Source: Calothrix sp. MO_192.B10 (GTDB lineage: Bacteria; Cyanobacteriota; Cyanobacteriia; Cyanobacteriales; Nostocaceae). Taken from it: a DNA stretch of 34,356 bases. The notes beneath the pieces were generated by a model. It did not search any database and was not told the DNA's origin. It saw only the letters and a program-made list of their open reading frames with translations. Location: NCBI GenBank assembly GCA_030065055.1, contig JASJDS010000108.1, positions 1 to 34,356 on the forward strand, given 5' to 3'. This document shows positions 26,246 through 34,226 of this stretch, one piece after another; position 1 is the stretch's first letter; each line of letters starts with the position of its first letter. A program made the translations under genes and the position numbers.

Positions 26246-27749
26246 CCCGTTCCACAGCCTTTTTCCAGGTGATGAAGTTTCTTTCCATTTCTAGCTGCTT
26301 ATCCTCCTGGGGATAAAATACGCGCTCTATTTGCCGTTGACTTACCAATTGTTCGTAATCATGCCACAATCCCGCCCCTAAACCGGCTGCAAAGGCAATT
26401 CCCTGTACCGTAGTATCTCGCATCGCCGGACGTTCTACGGGTATTCCCAACAAATCAGCCTGGAACTGCATCAAAAAATTATTTTCACAAGCACCACCAT
26501 CCACAGTTAACTTTTGAATGGGAGTGCTACTTGATACATTAATTGCCTGCACTACCTCCTTAACTTGGTAAGCGATCGCTTCTAACACAGAGCGTACCAT
26601 ATGCTGTCGCTGTACCCCCGCCGTAATGCCCAAAAACGCGCCCCTAGCACTCATATCCCAGTGGGGTGCCCCTAATCCACTCAATGCCGGGACAAAGTAA
26701 ACCCCACCATTGTCTGTAACCTGATTTGCCATAGCTTCCGTTTCCCCTGCATTGGCAATTAATTGGATGCCATCCCGTAACCATTGGATACAAGCCCCAC
26801 TAGTAAACATACTGCCTTCTAAGGCATAGCTCACATCTAAATTCCCGTCCTGCTGGAGTTGACTCCAAGCTACAGTACTCAAAAGTTGGTCGTGGGAACG
26901 GACAATTTGAGAGCCAGTGTGAGCCACTAAAAAGCTACCAGTACCATAGGTGCATTTCATCTTCCCAGGGCGATCGCAACCATGACCAAATAAAGCCGCT
27001 TGCTGATCCCCAAGGATAGCTGTAATGGGAATTTCTGCCCCTACTACGGTAGCATCTGTCACTCCAAATTCCCCAATACTCGGTTTAATTACAGGGAGGA
27101 TCTGGGCAGGAATTTGTAATAAATTGAGTAGGATTTGATCCCAATTACAACTAGTCAGATTCATCAACATAGTGCGGCTAGCATTACTATGGTCCGTGGC
27201 GTGAACCTTGCCCCTAGTTAATTTCCACAATATCCAAGTATCAATAGTACCAGCTAAAACCTGCTGGCGATCGACATCTGCTAAATACTCCAACAGCCAG
27301 TTTAACTTAGTGGCAGAGAAATAGGCATCAATTACTAATCCCGTGCGATCGCTAATTTCCTCTGCATATCCCTGTTGTTGTAACTGATTACACAAGGGAG
27401 CCGTGCGGCGATCCTGCCAAACGATGGCATTGTGCAGAGGTTTACCCGTATTCTGATCCCACAATAAACAGGTTTCTCTTTGTACAGTTAACCCCATCGC
27501 CGCAATATCTGATGGCAGAATTTGGGCATTATTGATGGCAGTTTTGATTACCCAGCAGGTATCCCGCCAAATTTCTTCGGCATCGTGTTCTAACCAGCCT
27601 GGTGCTGGATAATACTGGGTTAATTCCTTATATGCTTGTCCGATTATCTCAGCTTTGGTATTGAATACAAAAGCCCTGTTGCCCGTAGTACCTAAATCTA
27701 AGGCGAGGATATATTTTGGTGATGGAGTGGTTTTGGTAAATGCTTGCAT
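26220..27749 (-). CDS. glpK: Glycerol kinase
   Basis: A 509-residue FGGY-family kinase that phosphorylates glycerol to sn-glycerol 3-phosphate in the cytosol. The ATP-binding phosphate-1 motif is LALDLGTTGNRAFVF (residues 15-29), where most family members have DQGTTSSR. Then come GWLEHDAEEIW and the glycerol contacts TVQRETCLLWD and WQDRRTAP, followed by the GDQQAALFGHGC and GLGAPHWD signatures and TVDGGACENNFLMQFQAD. It is full length with no damage. It stands alone, with no glpF or glpD adjacent. The start ATG precedes a conserved N-terminus, and the repeat array lies directly upstream. Confidence 0.95.
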   Translation of the reverse strand: MQAFTKTTPSPKYILALDLGTTGNRAFVFNTKAEIIGQAYKELTQYYPAPGWLEHDAEEIWRDTCWVIKTAINNAQILPSDIAAMGLTVQRETCLLWDQNTGKPLHNAIVWQDRRTAPLCNQLQQQGYAEEISDRTGLVIDAYFSATKLNWLLEYLADVDRQQVLAGTIDTWILWKLTRGKVHATDHSNASRTMLMNLTSCNWDQILLNLLQIPAQILPVIKPSIGEFGVTDATVVGAEIPITAILGDQQAALFGHGCDRPGKMKCTYGTGSFLVAHTGSQIVRSHDQLLSTVAWSQLQQDGNLDVSYALEGSMFTSGACIQWLRDGIQLIANAGETEAMANQVTDNGGVYFVPALSGLGAPHWDMSARGAFLGITAGVQRQHMVRSVLEAIAYQVKEVVQAINVSSSTPIQKLTVDGGACENNFLMQFQADLLGIPVERPAMRDTTVQGIAFAAGLGAGLWHDYEQLVSQRQIERVFYPQEDKQLEMERNFITWKKAVERAKYWADNA

Positions 27750-27767
27750 AGATATTTTCAGGTGATG

Positions 27768-28552
27768 ATTATCCCTGTGTCCACATATTCATAGTAGGGG
27801 CACGGCACCCACAATCCTTCCTTAACGCCATTAGCAGAATATCGCCGTGCCCACAACCAATTATTTTCCCCAGATGGGATGATTATCCCTCCACATATTC
27901 ATAGTAGGGGCACGGCACCCACAATCCTTCCTTAACGCCATTGGCTGAATGTCGCCGTGCCCACAACCGATTATTTCCCCCAGATGGGATGAATATCGCC
28001 GTGCCCACAACCGATTATTTCCCCCAGGTGGGATGATTATCACCCTGCCCACATATTCATAGTAGGGGCACGGCACCCACAATCCTTCCTTAATGCCATT
28101 AGCAGAATATCGCCGTGCCCACAACCAATTATTTTCCCCAGGTGGGATGATTATCACCCTGCCCACATATTCATAGTAGGGGCACGGCACCCACAATCCT
28201 TCCTTAACGCCATTGGCTGAATATCGCCGTGCCCACAACCAATTATTTCCCCCAGGTGGGATGATTATCCCTCCACATATTCATAGTAGGGGCACGGCAC
28301 CCACAATCCTTCCTTAACGACATTGACTGAATATCGCCGTGCCCACAACCAATTATTTCCCCCAGGTGGGATGATTATCACTCTGCCCACAACCAATTAT
28401 TTCCCCCAGATGGGATGATTATCCCTCCACATATTCATAGTAGGGGCACGGCACCCACAATCCTTCCTTAACGCCATTGGCTGAATGTCGCCGTGCCCAC
28501 AACCGATTATTTCCCCCAGGTGGGATGATTATCACCCTGCCCACATATTAAT
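27768..28552. repeat. Complex tandem array, 110-114 bp unit
   Basis: Six full units begin at about 27768, 27881, 28035, 28149, 28263 and 28417. Two 44-bp partial units lie at 27991 and 28373, and a truncated end at 28527. Each unit carries GTAGGGGCACGGCACCC and the inverse GCCGTGCCCAC, so each can fold. A 125-codon minus-strand frame across it is a by-product of the 114-bp periodicity. It sits just upstream of glpK. Confidence 0.93.
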
Positions 28553-28556
28553 GGTC

Positions 28557-28850
28557 AGGTCACAGTATGTGTAATATTTTTGGTAATCCAGTTATGTTAT
28601 CAGTCAGGTCACAGTATGTGTAATATTTTTGGTAATCCAGTTATGTTATCGGTGAGGTCACAGTATGTGTAATATTTTTGGTAATCCAGTTATGTTATCG
28701 GTGAGGTCACAGTATGTGTAATATTTTTGGTAATCCAGTTATGTTATCAGTCAGGTCACAGTATGTGTAATATTTTTGGTAATCCAGTTATGTTATCGGT
28801 AAGGGCACGGCGTGTTTAATATTTTTGGTAATCCAGTTATGTTATCGGTG
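28557..28850. repeat. 49-bp tandem array x6
   Basis: There are six contiguous 49-bp units with starts every 49 bases (28557, 28606, 28655, 28704, 28753, 28802). They carry AGGTCACAGTATGTGTAATA and then TTTTTGGTAATCCAGTTATG in each unit. The last unit changes to AAGGGCACGGCGTGTTTAAT. There are no spacers, so it is not CRISPR. Inverse copies with the same 49-bp period occur at 32452-32520 and 32743-32800. Confidence 0.95.
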
Positions 28851-28905
28851 CCGTGCCCCTACAGTTTAATCTCTCAAGTCATTGCCAGATAAGTATTACA
28901 GCCTT

Positions 28906-29943
28906 TTAATCTTTAGTAAAAAAAGAAGGATAGCTATAGATAAAACGCCTGACTGCTAGGGATAACCCATAAATCCGAACGCGGGCGGCATTAACTGAAT
29001 TGGGATCGTGGGCAGTAAATCCCTCTACAGCTCCCAAAGAATCCGGTTGTCTGCCAATATTAAAAGATAGTTGCTCCGTTTCTGCAAAAGAAAGTGCTCT
29101 ATCAATGGTTACTGTCGCTAAATCAAGCCAAGGGGAAGTTTCTTCACTCCACTCGTACTCCTGGGTAAAAATCTCAGTTTTATCCCCTTCCATATCCTCA
29201 TGTAAGCGCAATTGGAGATGAAAAATAACGGGTTGTTTGGACAGCCTTTCAATATATTCCTGGCGGAGATAATCAATCGGTCTTGTTTCCTCGGTACGAC
29301 GCTTTTGCAACCAAGGTTTTTCCCAATCTTCCCCCGATAACAATCCAGAATCTACACCTCTATCTTCAGGAACCAACCGATATTTGATATACCTGAGTTT
29401 CCCATCCTTAGCTTTAAAATAGTTGACCAATTTTGAGTGATAATACATCTGACTAAAAGAGTCTGGGGCGCGTCGCAGGGTTTCGGCGAAAATCTCTTTG
29501 AAGATGGGTTCCCTTTGACAATAAGCCTGGAGTCCCTTAGAGCTGACTGGTTCATCCTCCCCTTTACCCTGTATCGATGCCAAGGTAAAATTCCAAAATT
29601 CGATGATATCTCGAAACGTTCGCGGACCCGTATTCATAATAATATCTAGAGGACTTGACTCTGGATTATCGCTGAGTTTGAGAGAAGCACTGCGAAGATC
29701 CATCGCTGCATCATCCTCAAATGTTACCGCACCATGGCGAATTTGTAGAGGAAAAACTTTCCCGGCTTGCCAAAATTCGTGTTCGGGGAATTTCTGGTCA
29801 TCGACAACTTTTAGAGTTCCTGCACCCCCTACACCGTATTTATGAGTTGAGCGTCCCTTGTTTTGAAATGCCGCTAACATAAATAGTAGCGCGGCGGCAA
29901 CCAAGTAAAAAAAGAACAGAATAGTGTCCCAAATTCTTTTCAT
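28906..29943 (-). CDS. Membrane-anchored catalase-related haem protein (allene oxide synthase-like)
   Basis: A 345-residue protein with an N-terminal membrane helix (about 5-26), then a compact catalase-fold domain. It has a distal R69-H70 in LQIRHGAVTFEDDAAMD, a distal Asn N104 in IIMNTGPRTF, and a proximal R321-x3-Y325 (RVRIY) after FNIGRQPDSLGAVEG. These are the haem contacts of catalases and of the catalase-related allene oxide synthase / mini-catalase domains known as lipoxygenase fusions in corals and in Anabaena. Those convert fatty-acid hydroperoxides to allene or bicyclobutane epoxides. The gene lies 82 bp downstream of a lipoxygenase gene on the same strand, so it probably uses that enzyme's product at the membrane. 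Here the partners are separate genes and the haem protein has its own anchor. The exact product is not predictable. Confidence 0.78.
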   Translation of the reverse strand: MKRIWDTILFFFYLVAAALLFMLAAFQNKGRSTHKYGVGGAGTLKVVDDQKFPEHEFWQAGKVFPLQIRHGAVTFEDDAAMDLRSASLKLSDNPESSPLDIIMNTGPRTFRDIIEFWNFTLASIQGKGEDEPVSSKGLQAYCQREPIFKEIFAETLRRAPDSFSQMYYHSKLVNYFKAKDGKLRYIKYRLVPEDRGVDSGLLSGEDWEKPWLQKRRTEETRPIDYLRQEYIERLSKQPVIFHLQLRLHEDMEGDKTEIFTQEYEWSEETSPWLDLATVTIDRALSFAETEQLSFNIGRQPDSLGAVEGFTAHDPNSVNAARVRIYGLSLAVRRFIYSYPSFFTKD

Positions 29944-30025
29944 TAATCACTATTTCCATAGTATTGAAGAAGGCAATCCCGATCAAAAAATTATCCCATC
30001 AACTATCAACCATCACCTCTTTCAA

Positions 30026-31399
30026 CTAAATATTGATGCTCATCATGATCCATCCTAAAGGAATGCCCGGTTCAATGCGATCGCGATATTCCCAAAGCAA
30101 TTTTCTCAGGGGAAGGGGACCATATTCAATAATAGGATTGTAATGAACGTTCGCTAAAGTCCACATTAATTTAACTTGAGCGTCGTGTCTTTTTTCGACC
30201 TTTTTAGGGTTGTAGTTGGGATCGCCTTCATCCCACAGTCCGATTGCCGCATATTCAATATCCCCCCCATCTTCATATTGTTTGTTATTCACCCAAGAAT
30301 GGAAGAAGGTACAGTGGTAGATAATATAAACACAAAGCTGCTGCAAGTCTTCTTGGTTATTAATCGCAAATTTTTCCTTCGACGTGGAAATTGAATGAGT
30401 CATCAAATCTGCGGACATTCCTTCAATTTCGTACCAATAAGTTTGAATTTCCGGTTGATTATTTTCAAAAAATTCGGAAACGTATCTTGACAGCAGTTCC
30501 CACATAGCACTAGCTGCTCGGTCAAAATGATTATTATCAATGGGATCGGGCAGCTCTTGTATTGCGGGGGACCAATGATAATTCAACCTGGCGAGTTCTT
30601 CTATGAGAACTCCATCTACGCTTTTGGGATCTAAAGCAGAGGCTTCTGGGATAAAACCCTGATTCCCAATAATCAGGGACGCGCCTCTCTTATTGATACT
30701 GAGCAAGCCTTCAAAATGATCGTATAATAATTCGCGAATAGGATTCTTGCTAACATTGCGGTAAAATGCCATCGCATACTGATCCATATTCATGTGAGTC
30801 CGTGCCAAATGGGACTGAATCTCCTGAAAAACGTATTCAGCACTGCGAAAATAATATTTGGCATCTTCCCATTGTTTGTCCTGGGTGGGAAAACAGGTAA
30901 TGGTTTGCTCTTTCAATTCATACTTGATGGAATGAACCTGTAGAGTGCGATCGCGCAAAACAAACCGAGCTTCGCTATACTCAGGAAGGATTCCTCCGGG
31001 TTCAGCTTTATAGATTCCGGTGTGGTAGTTGACAGCGTATTGCCATTCTTCCCCTTCAACCCGGTTCAATTTCCCCGGATTAAATCCATTTAAACGCCGT
31101 TCCACAAAATATTCATCGCTGAACTTATCAGGACGCAGCCGACTTAAGTTAGAAGGCATCCAGGTTTTCAGTTTCGGACCAGTCATGGTGCGGAAGCGAC
31201 CTAGTTTACTGAAGAGCCAGTCGAAGAAGGAAAATATGGATAAAGTGGGCAAAGCCAACAAGCCTACCTCAGCTTCATATCTGCGAGTGGGTTCGATTTC
31301 TTTCGGTAAAGGGCTATTGACATCGAATCGGGCAAAGTCTTTTCCTGGTGTACCGTAGTATTTGAATTTTTCTTTGGGATTACTAGATGATTGCTTCAT
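30026..31399 (-). CDS. Compact lipoxygenase
   Basis: A 457-residue protein lacking the N-terminal beta-barrel of plant and animal enzymes, similar in size to the mini-lipoxygenase domain known from Anabaena. All iron ligands are visible: H197 and H202 (SHLARTH, H-x4-H), H367 and N371 (FFHSWVNNKQY, matching HAAVNFGQY of plant enzymes), and the C-terminal isoleucine I457 (MMSINI). Supporting blocks are EYFVERRLNGFNPGKL, NPIRELLYDHFEGLLSIN and PGIPLGW. It should insert O2 into polyunsaturated fatty acids to give hydroperoxides. By hand alignment the Ala/Gly stereocontrol position may be G239, a hint only. It is the first gene of an operon with the catalase-related gene downstream. About 700 bp upstream holds remnants and a small gene pair. 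Confidence 0.9.
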   Translation of the reverse strand: MKQSSSNPKEKFKYYGTPGKDFARFDVNSPLPKEIEPTRRYEAEVGLLALPTLSIFSFFDWLFSKLGRFRTMTGPKLKTWMPSNLSRLRPDKFSDEYFVERRLNGFNPGKLNRVEGEEWQYAVNYHTGIYKAEPGGILPEYSEARFVLRDRTLQVHSIKYELKEQTITCFPTQDKQWEDAKYYFRSAEYVFQEIQSHLARTHMNMDQYAMAFYRNVSKNPIRELLYDHFEGLLSINKRGASLIIGNQGFIPEASALDPKSVDGVLIEELARLNYHWSPAIQELPDPIDNNHFDRAASAMWELLSRYVSEFFENNQPEIQTYWYEIEGMSADLMTHSISTSKEKFAINNQEDLQQLCVYIIYHCTFFHSWVNNKQYEDGGDIEYAAIGLWDEGDPNYNPKKVEKRHDAQVKLMWTLANVHYNPIIEYGPLPLRKLLWEYRDRIEPGIPLGWIMMSINI

Positions 31400-31555
31400 A
31401 CTTGTTGGTTATTTTTTGTTAATTGATAATTTATTATTCCTTGGCAATTTAAGGATTCTCGGTTCACCAATTTTTAAATGATTTAGTACTATTATATTTG
31501 TTTATACAACTGACTGAAAATTGATTCCGCAAAGAATCGAGAATAATTTCAACAC

Positions 31556-31666
31556 CTACGATCCGCTTCCTAGCGCGACTTGGGCACAACCTCGGAAAAG
31601 TCGCACATATAAATACCCAGTCAAATCAACAAAATTTACAGTTATTAATAAACCTTTACTCACCAT
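31556..31666 (-). pseudogene. Duplicated 3' fragment of the membrane-protein gene at 33616-34218
   Basis: On the minus strand it reads SKGLLITVNFVDLTGYLYVR and then LFRGCAQVALGSGS before a TAG (31556-31558). The intact gene ends SKGLLIAVNLVYLTGYLYVR then LFRRCAEVSVENGS. Similarity fades upstream of 31666, and the flanking CACCTACGATCC also matches 33610-33621. It is a diverged partial duplication of about 110-140 bp. Confidence 0.85.
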
Positions 31667-31687
31667 TGTAGTAGTTGTAGAGATGCC

Positions 31688-31819
31688 TTGAAGAATTTAC
31701 AACGCCTACAGATAGGTATTTTATTATACTTTGTCATTGCGATCGCATTTGTGGCGACTCTTGCCGATGGGTGGCGGTTGCAGGTGGGTTTACCAGTGAT
31801 TTTGACAGTGGTTGGTTGA
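31688..31819 (+). CDS. Possible small membrane protein or gene fragment (43 codons)
   Basis: A TTG-started frame of 43 codons reads LKNLQRLQIGILLYFVIAIA, then FVATLADGWRLQVGLPV..., ending at a TGA. It is strongly hydrophobic in two blocks and includes a HIP1 octamer. I do not recognise it. It starts right where similarity to the duplicated fragment ends, so it may be the truncated remainder of another membrane gene. Weak support. Confidence 0.25.
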   Translation: MKNLQRLQIGILLYFVIAIAFVATLADGWRLQVGLPVILTVVG

Positions 31820-31951
31820 AATGATGAGCGATCGTTTTTTCAGGCTGTCGTGAACAAATCTCCTTAGCTCCAAAGCTCTGTACTCCTCCCCTGTTATTTA
31901 TTACAGAAAAAATAGTACTTTAGTATTTGTCTCACAATTGAGGAAACTGCT

Positions 31952-32128
31952 ATTCAACCAACTAACGAACAAGCCAATTCTTGTCTGCCCGTTTGTCAAA
32001 TGCTATCGAATTACTATAGGGATATACAACTATTTCGTTTTGATGAGCAGACAGGGGATGTGTTTATTTTAGCTAGTGGTGATATTCAAATTATTGTTCC
32101 GAAAGATGGAGCTTGTTTTTTTGTATGA
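31952..32128 (+). CDS. DUF6888-like small protein with apparent ATT start
   Basis: A 58-codon frame reads (M)QPTNEQANSCLPVCQMLSN then YYRDIQLFRFDEQTGDVFIL and ends ...KDGACFFV. This matches the pattern I recall for the cyanobacterial DUF6888 family. No ATG/GTG/TTG exists at the expected start. The codon there is ATT (31952), seven bases after GAGGA (31940-31944), a well-placed Shine-Dalgarno. Either translation starts at ATT or the start codon has mutated. The stop (32126-32128) overlaps the ATG of the next gene as ATGA, typical of coupled translation. Function is unknown; the paired, mobile small-gene arrangement resembles toxin-antitoxin pairs, but that is inference. Confidence 0.6.
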   Translation: MQPTNEQANSCLPVCQMLSNYYRDIQLFRFDEQTGDVFILASGDIQIIVPKDGACFFV

Positions 32129-32349
32129 AACCTGATTTAGACAAGATGAGTAAAGCCGAACTCAGGGCATATGTCTTAGCAAATAGGGATGATATGGAAG
32201 CTATTCGCTTACTGTTTCGCGTTCCTCCAGGGGTTGAAGTAAAGCGTTATCCTCCCATGTATGAGAATGGTCAGGAAATTGAAGAAAATATTCGTATTGC
32301 AGAGGAAGCGATTCGGCAAAAAATAGAAGAACTTGACAGGGAAAGTTAA
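32125..32349 (+). CDS. DUF6887-like small protein
   Basis: A 74-residue protein from ATG 32125; an upstream in-frame TTG at 32113 would only add MFFC. It begins MKPDLDKMSKAELRAYVLAN and continues RDDMEAIRLLFR, then YPPMYENGQEIEENIRIAEE and a charged helical end. It is a small soluble helical protein matching the cyanobacterial DUF6887 pattern that commonly follows DUF6888. It is translationally coupled by ATGA overlap with the preceding gene. Function is unknown. Confidence 0.72.
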   Translation: MKPDLDKMSKAELRAYVLANRDDMEAIRLLFRVPPGVEVKRYPPMYENGQEIEENIRIAEEAIRQKIEELDRES

Positions 32350-32399
32350 ATCATATTCAGATTGAAAACTGGATTTTTCCCAATGAAATACCAAAAAAT

Positions 32400-32810
32400 G
32401 AATTATCCCGTAGGGGCACGGCATCCACAATATTTTCACCTATGCAACAATATTAAACACGCCGTGCCCTCACCGATAACATAACCGGTTTGCCAAAAAT
32501 ATTAAACACGCCGTGCCCTTTGTGGGATATCCCATTGGAGTAGCTGACCCTCGTTTCTAGGCTCTGCCTGGAAACCCATTAGGGGAGGCGGGAGCCTCCA
32601 GACTTAACAGGAGGCTCCCGCCTCCTCAAAATTTATTACAAGGTAGAACCTTGTAACGAGAGCCTGGAAAGATAGAATATTTTCACCTATGCAACAATAT
32701 TAACCACGTCGTGCCCTTTCCCTGGTACCCATTTCCAAAAATATTAAACATACCGTGCCCTCACTGACAATATAACCGGTTTGCCAACAATATTAAAGGG
32801 CACGGCGACA
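32400..32810. repeat. Inverted-orientation copies of the 49-bp repeat family, interrupted by a MITE-like insert
   Basis: ATTAAACACGCCGTGCCCTC units begin at 32452 and 32501 (49 apart) and, on the far side of the insert at 32551-32670, at 32699, 32743 and 32792 (44 and 49 apart). They are reverse complements of the last unit of the 28557-28850 array. AATATTTTCACCTATGCAAC occurs on both sides of the insert (about 32429 and 32678). There is no gene. Confidence 0.85.
32551..32670. mobile_element. MITE-like insert with perfect 16-bp hairpin
   Basis: The ends TCGTTTCTAGGCTCT and CGAGAGCCTGGAAA are imperfect inverted repeats. Inside is a perfect hairpin: GGAGGCGGGAGCCTCC (32584-32599) and GGAGGCTCCCGCCTCC (32610-32625) with a 10-base loop. 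It sits within the repeat block at 32400-32810. It is non-coding. Confidence 0.65.
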
Positions 32811-32900
32811 TTCAGATTATGGCATGGGAAAAGTCTGTGGATGTTCCCTACCTTACGACAACACACGACGGAAATACTCGCGGTAAAGTTGACAACAGCC

Positions 32901-33479
32901 CTAGAAAATACATCCTGATACCAAGTTGCGTTCTATCATAGTAGTTCGAGTCAATGAGATTGCTTCCTTCCGCTGAGTCGCAAAGCGACACGCTGCGCGA
33001 ACGCGACCGTCGCAATGACAAAATACTATCTTTGAAAGCAACTTAGTATGAGTATCCTTTACATCATACCCCAAACCATCATAAAATCCCTGGGCAAATG
33101 CGATCGCAGCTTTGTCCTGAATTTCCTGATTCATACCAATGGCATAATCATGACAAGCATTAAGTAATACACATTGCACATAATCCCTGTGTAAATTAAA
33201 TAATGTCGCCAATCCCTGGGATGATACAGGCTTATTCTTCCCTCCATCATCTTCCAACAACAAACTGCCATCCTCCAAACCATGCCCGCAGAAATGGACG
33301 AATTGGGGTTGTTCTTCGGCGATTGCTCGGCGAATATCTTGGGGACGAACCGCATTCCTAGTGCTAATGTCAAACAAATCCCGTCTTGCAGCTCTACGGA
33401 TAGTATCTTCAATTTCTCGCATCTCCGTATCCAAGCGCAAACCGTGAGGAATTGCTGACAAAAGCAATACTTTCAGCAT
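32901..33479 (-). pseudogene. CHAT-domain (caspase-like) protease, truncated and MITE-interrupted
   Basis: The frame opens with MLKVLLLSAIPHGLRLDTEM, a CHAT-domain start. It keeps the catalytic His in VHFCGHG (H66) and Cys in LLNACH (C109). After C109 the family normally has about 15 residues before the (V/A)IGMNQ...AAIAFAQGFYDGLG motif; here they are missing (NACHDYAIGMNQ). After residue about 143 (YDVKDTH) the frame runs into a MITE (32918-33049), so its last 45 residues, rich in Cys and Arg, are transposon sequence. CHAT proteases act in bacterial conflict and programmed death. This copy could still encode a 192-residue protein but is probably inactive. Confidence 0.78.
32918..33049. mobile_element. 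MITE with about 26-bp inverted ends (IS630-like)
   Basis: The left end ATACCAAGTTGCGTTC and the inverse right end (GAAAGCAACTTAGTAT) match over about 26 bp. Its interior carries the GCGAACGCGACCGTCGCAAT motif common in cyanobacterial intergenic repeats. The ends sit at TA dinucleotides. It is inserted into the CHAT gene. Confidence 0.75.
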
Positions 33480-33615
33480 TTTTACCGAATATTTTATAAA
33501 AAATATATATATTTCATACAGTTTACCGAAAAGCGATCGCCGAAATCATTCTTTACACCTTTGCGCCTACCCTGCGGGAAGCCGCTCCGCGTCTAATGCG
33601 ACTTTGCGCGAACAC

Positions 33616-34218
33616 CTACGATCCATTTTCTACCGAAACTTCGGCACAACGTCGGAAAAGTCGCACATATAAATACCCAGTCAAATAAACCAAATTCACC
33701 GCTATTAATAAACCCTTACTCAACCAAGATGCTTGTAGAGGAAAAACATAAATAGTCGCCCCTAACACCAATAACCTTTCCACCAAAGAAACCACCCTAC
33801 CGTGATACTTGGGATTCCAGTAGGAAATAGGACTAATAAAACGGTAATGGCTAAAAGGGTAAAAATGCCTATGGGCATCATCATTATGAACCGGAAAATC
33901 GAGGAAAGAATGGGCTAAAGCACTAATTAGCAAAATTTCCAATTGCCAGTAACCCAGAAAATGAGCGATCGCAATGCCAATTATCTTCAAAGGAATGGAG
34001 TGAAAACTATGGGTGAGATTGTGCCACAAGGGTTGATAGTAGGTATTTGTCCAAATTTCCCGTTCTGATTGGCGACGCACCCATTTAGCCCAAAAATACA
34101 TGGCAAACATGGGCATATCGGGCAGTATAGCACCCACTACTATGGGTACAGTCGCCTCAGGGTATGAAGGTGTAGTTAGAACGGCAAGGTTGAGAATGGC
34201 ATGACTGGGAGTATTCAT
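33616..34218 (-). CDS. Multi-pass membrane protein, possible metal-dependent hydrolase (YdjM/DUF457-like)
   Basis: A 200-residue protein with four or five hydrophobic segments and many histidines: MNTPSHAILN (residues 1-10), WHNLTHSFHS (65-74), SALAHSFLDFPVHNDDAHRH (98-117) and HFYPFSHYRF. The N-terminal TPSHAI...LPD and the H-S-F-L-D element recall the YdjM/DUF457 group of inner-membrane predicted metal-dependent hydrolases. The function is not established. The start ATG at 34218 lies only 8 bp after the stop of an upstream minus-strand gene. Its last 37 codons are duplicated as a remnant at 31556-31666. Confidence 0.65.
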   Translation of the reverse strand: MNTPSHAILNLAVLTTPSYPEATVPIVVGAILPDMPMFAMYFWAKWVRRQSEREIWTNTYYQPLWHNLTHSFHSIPLKIIGIAIAHFLGYWQLEILLISALAHSFLDFPVHNDDAHRHFYPFSHYRFISPISYWNPKYHGRVVSLVERLLVLGATIYVFPLQASWLSKGLLIAVNLVYLTGYLYVRLFRRCAEVSVENGS

Positions 34219-34226
34219 CGGATGAA

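Noticed and set aside
27861-28238. 125-codon minus-strand open frame with repeated WARRYSANG...CPYYEYVG units
   Set aside because: It lies wholly within the 110-114 bp tandem array and exists only because 114 is divisible by three. Frames shift at the 110-bp units, and there is no start region or ribosome binding site.
28557-28850. Possible CRISPR array (regular 49-bp spacing)
   Set aside because: Units are contiguous and near-identical over the whole period, with no unique spacers and no cas genes.
32820-32940. 39-codon plus-strand frame beginning MAWEKSVDVPYL
   Set aside because: It ends within the MITE, has no ribosome binding site and no recognisable similarity.
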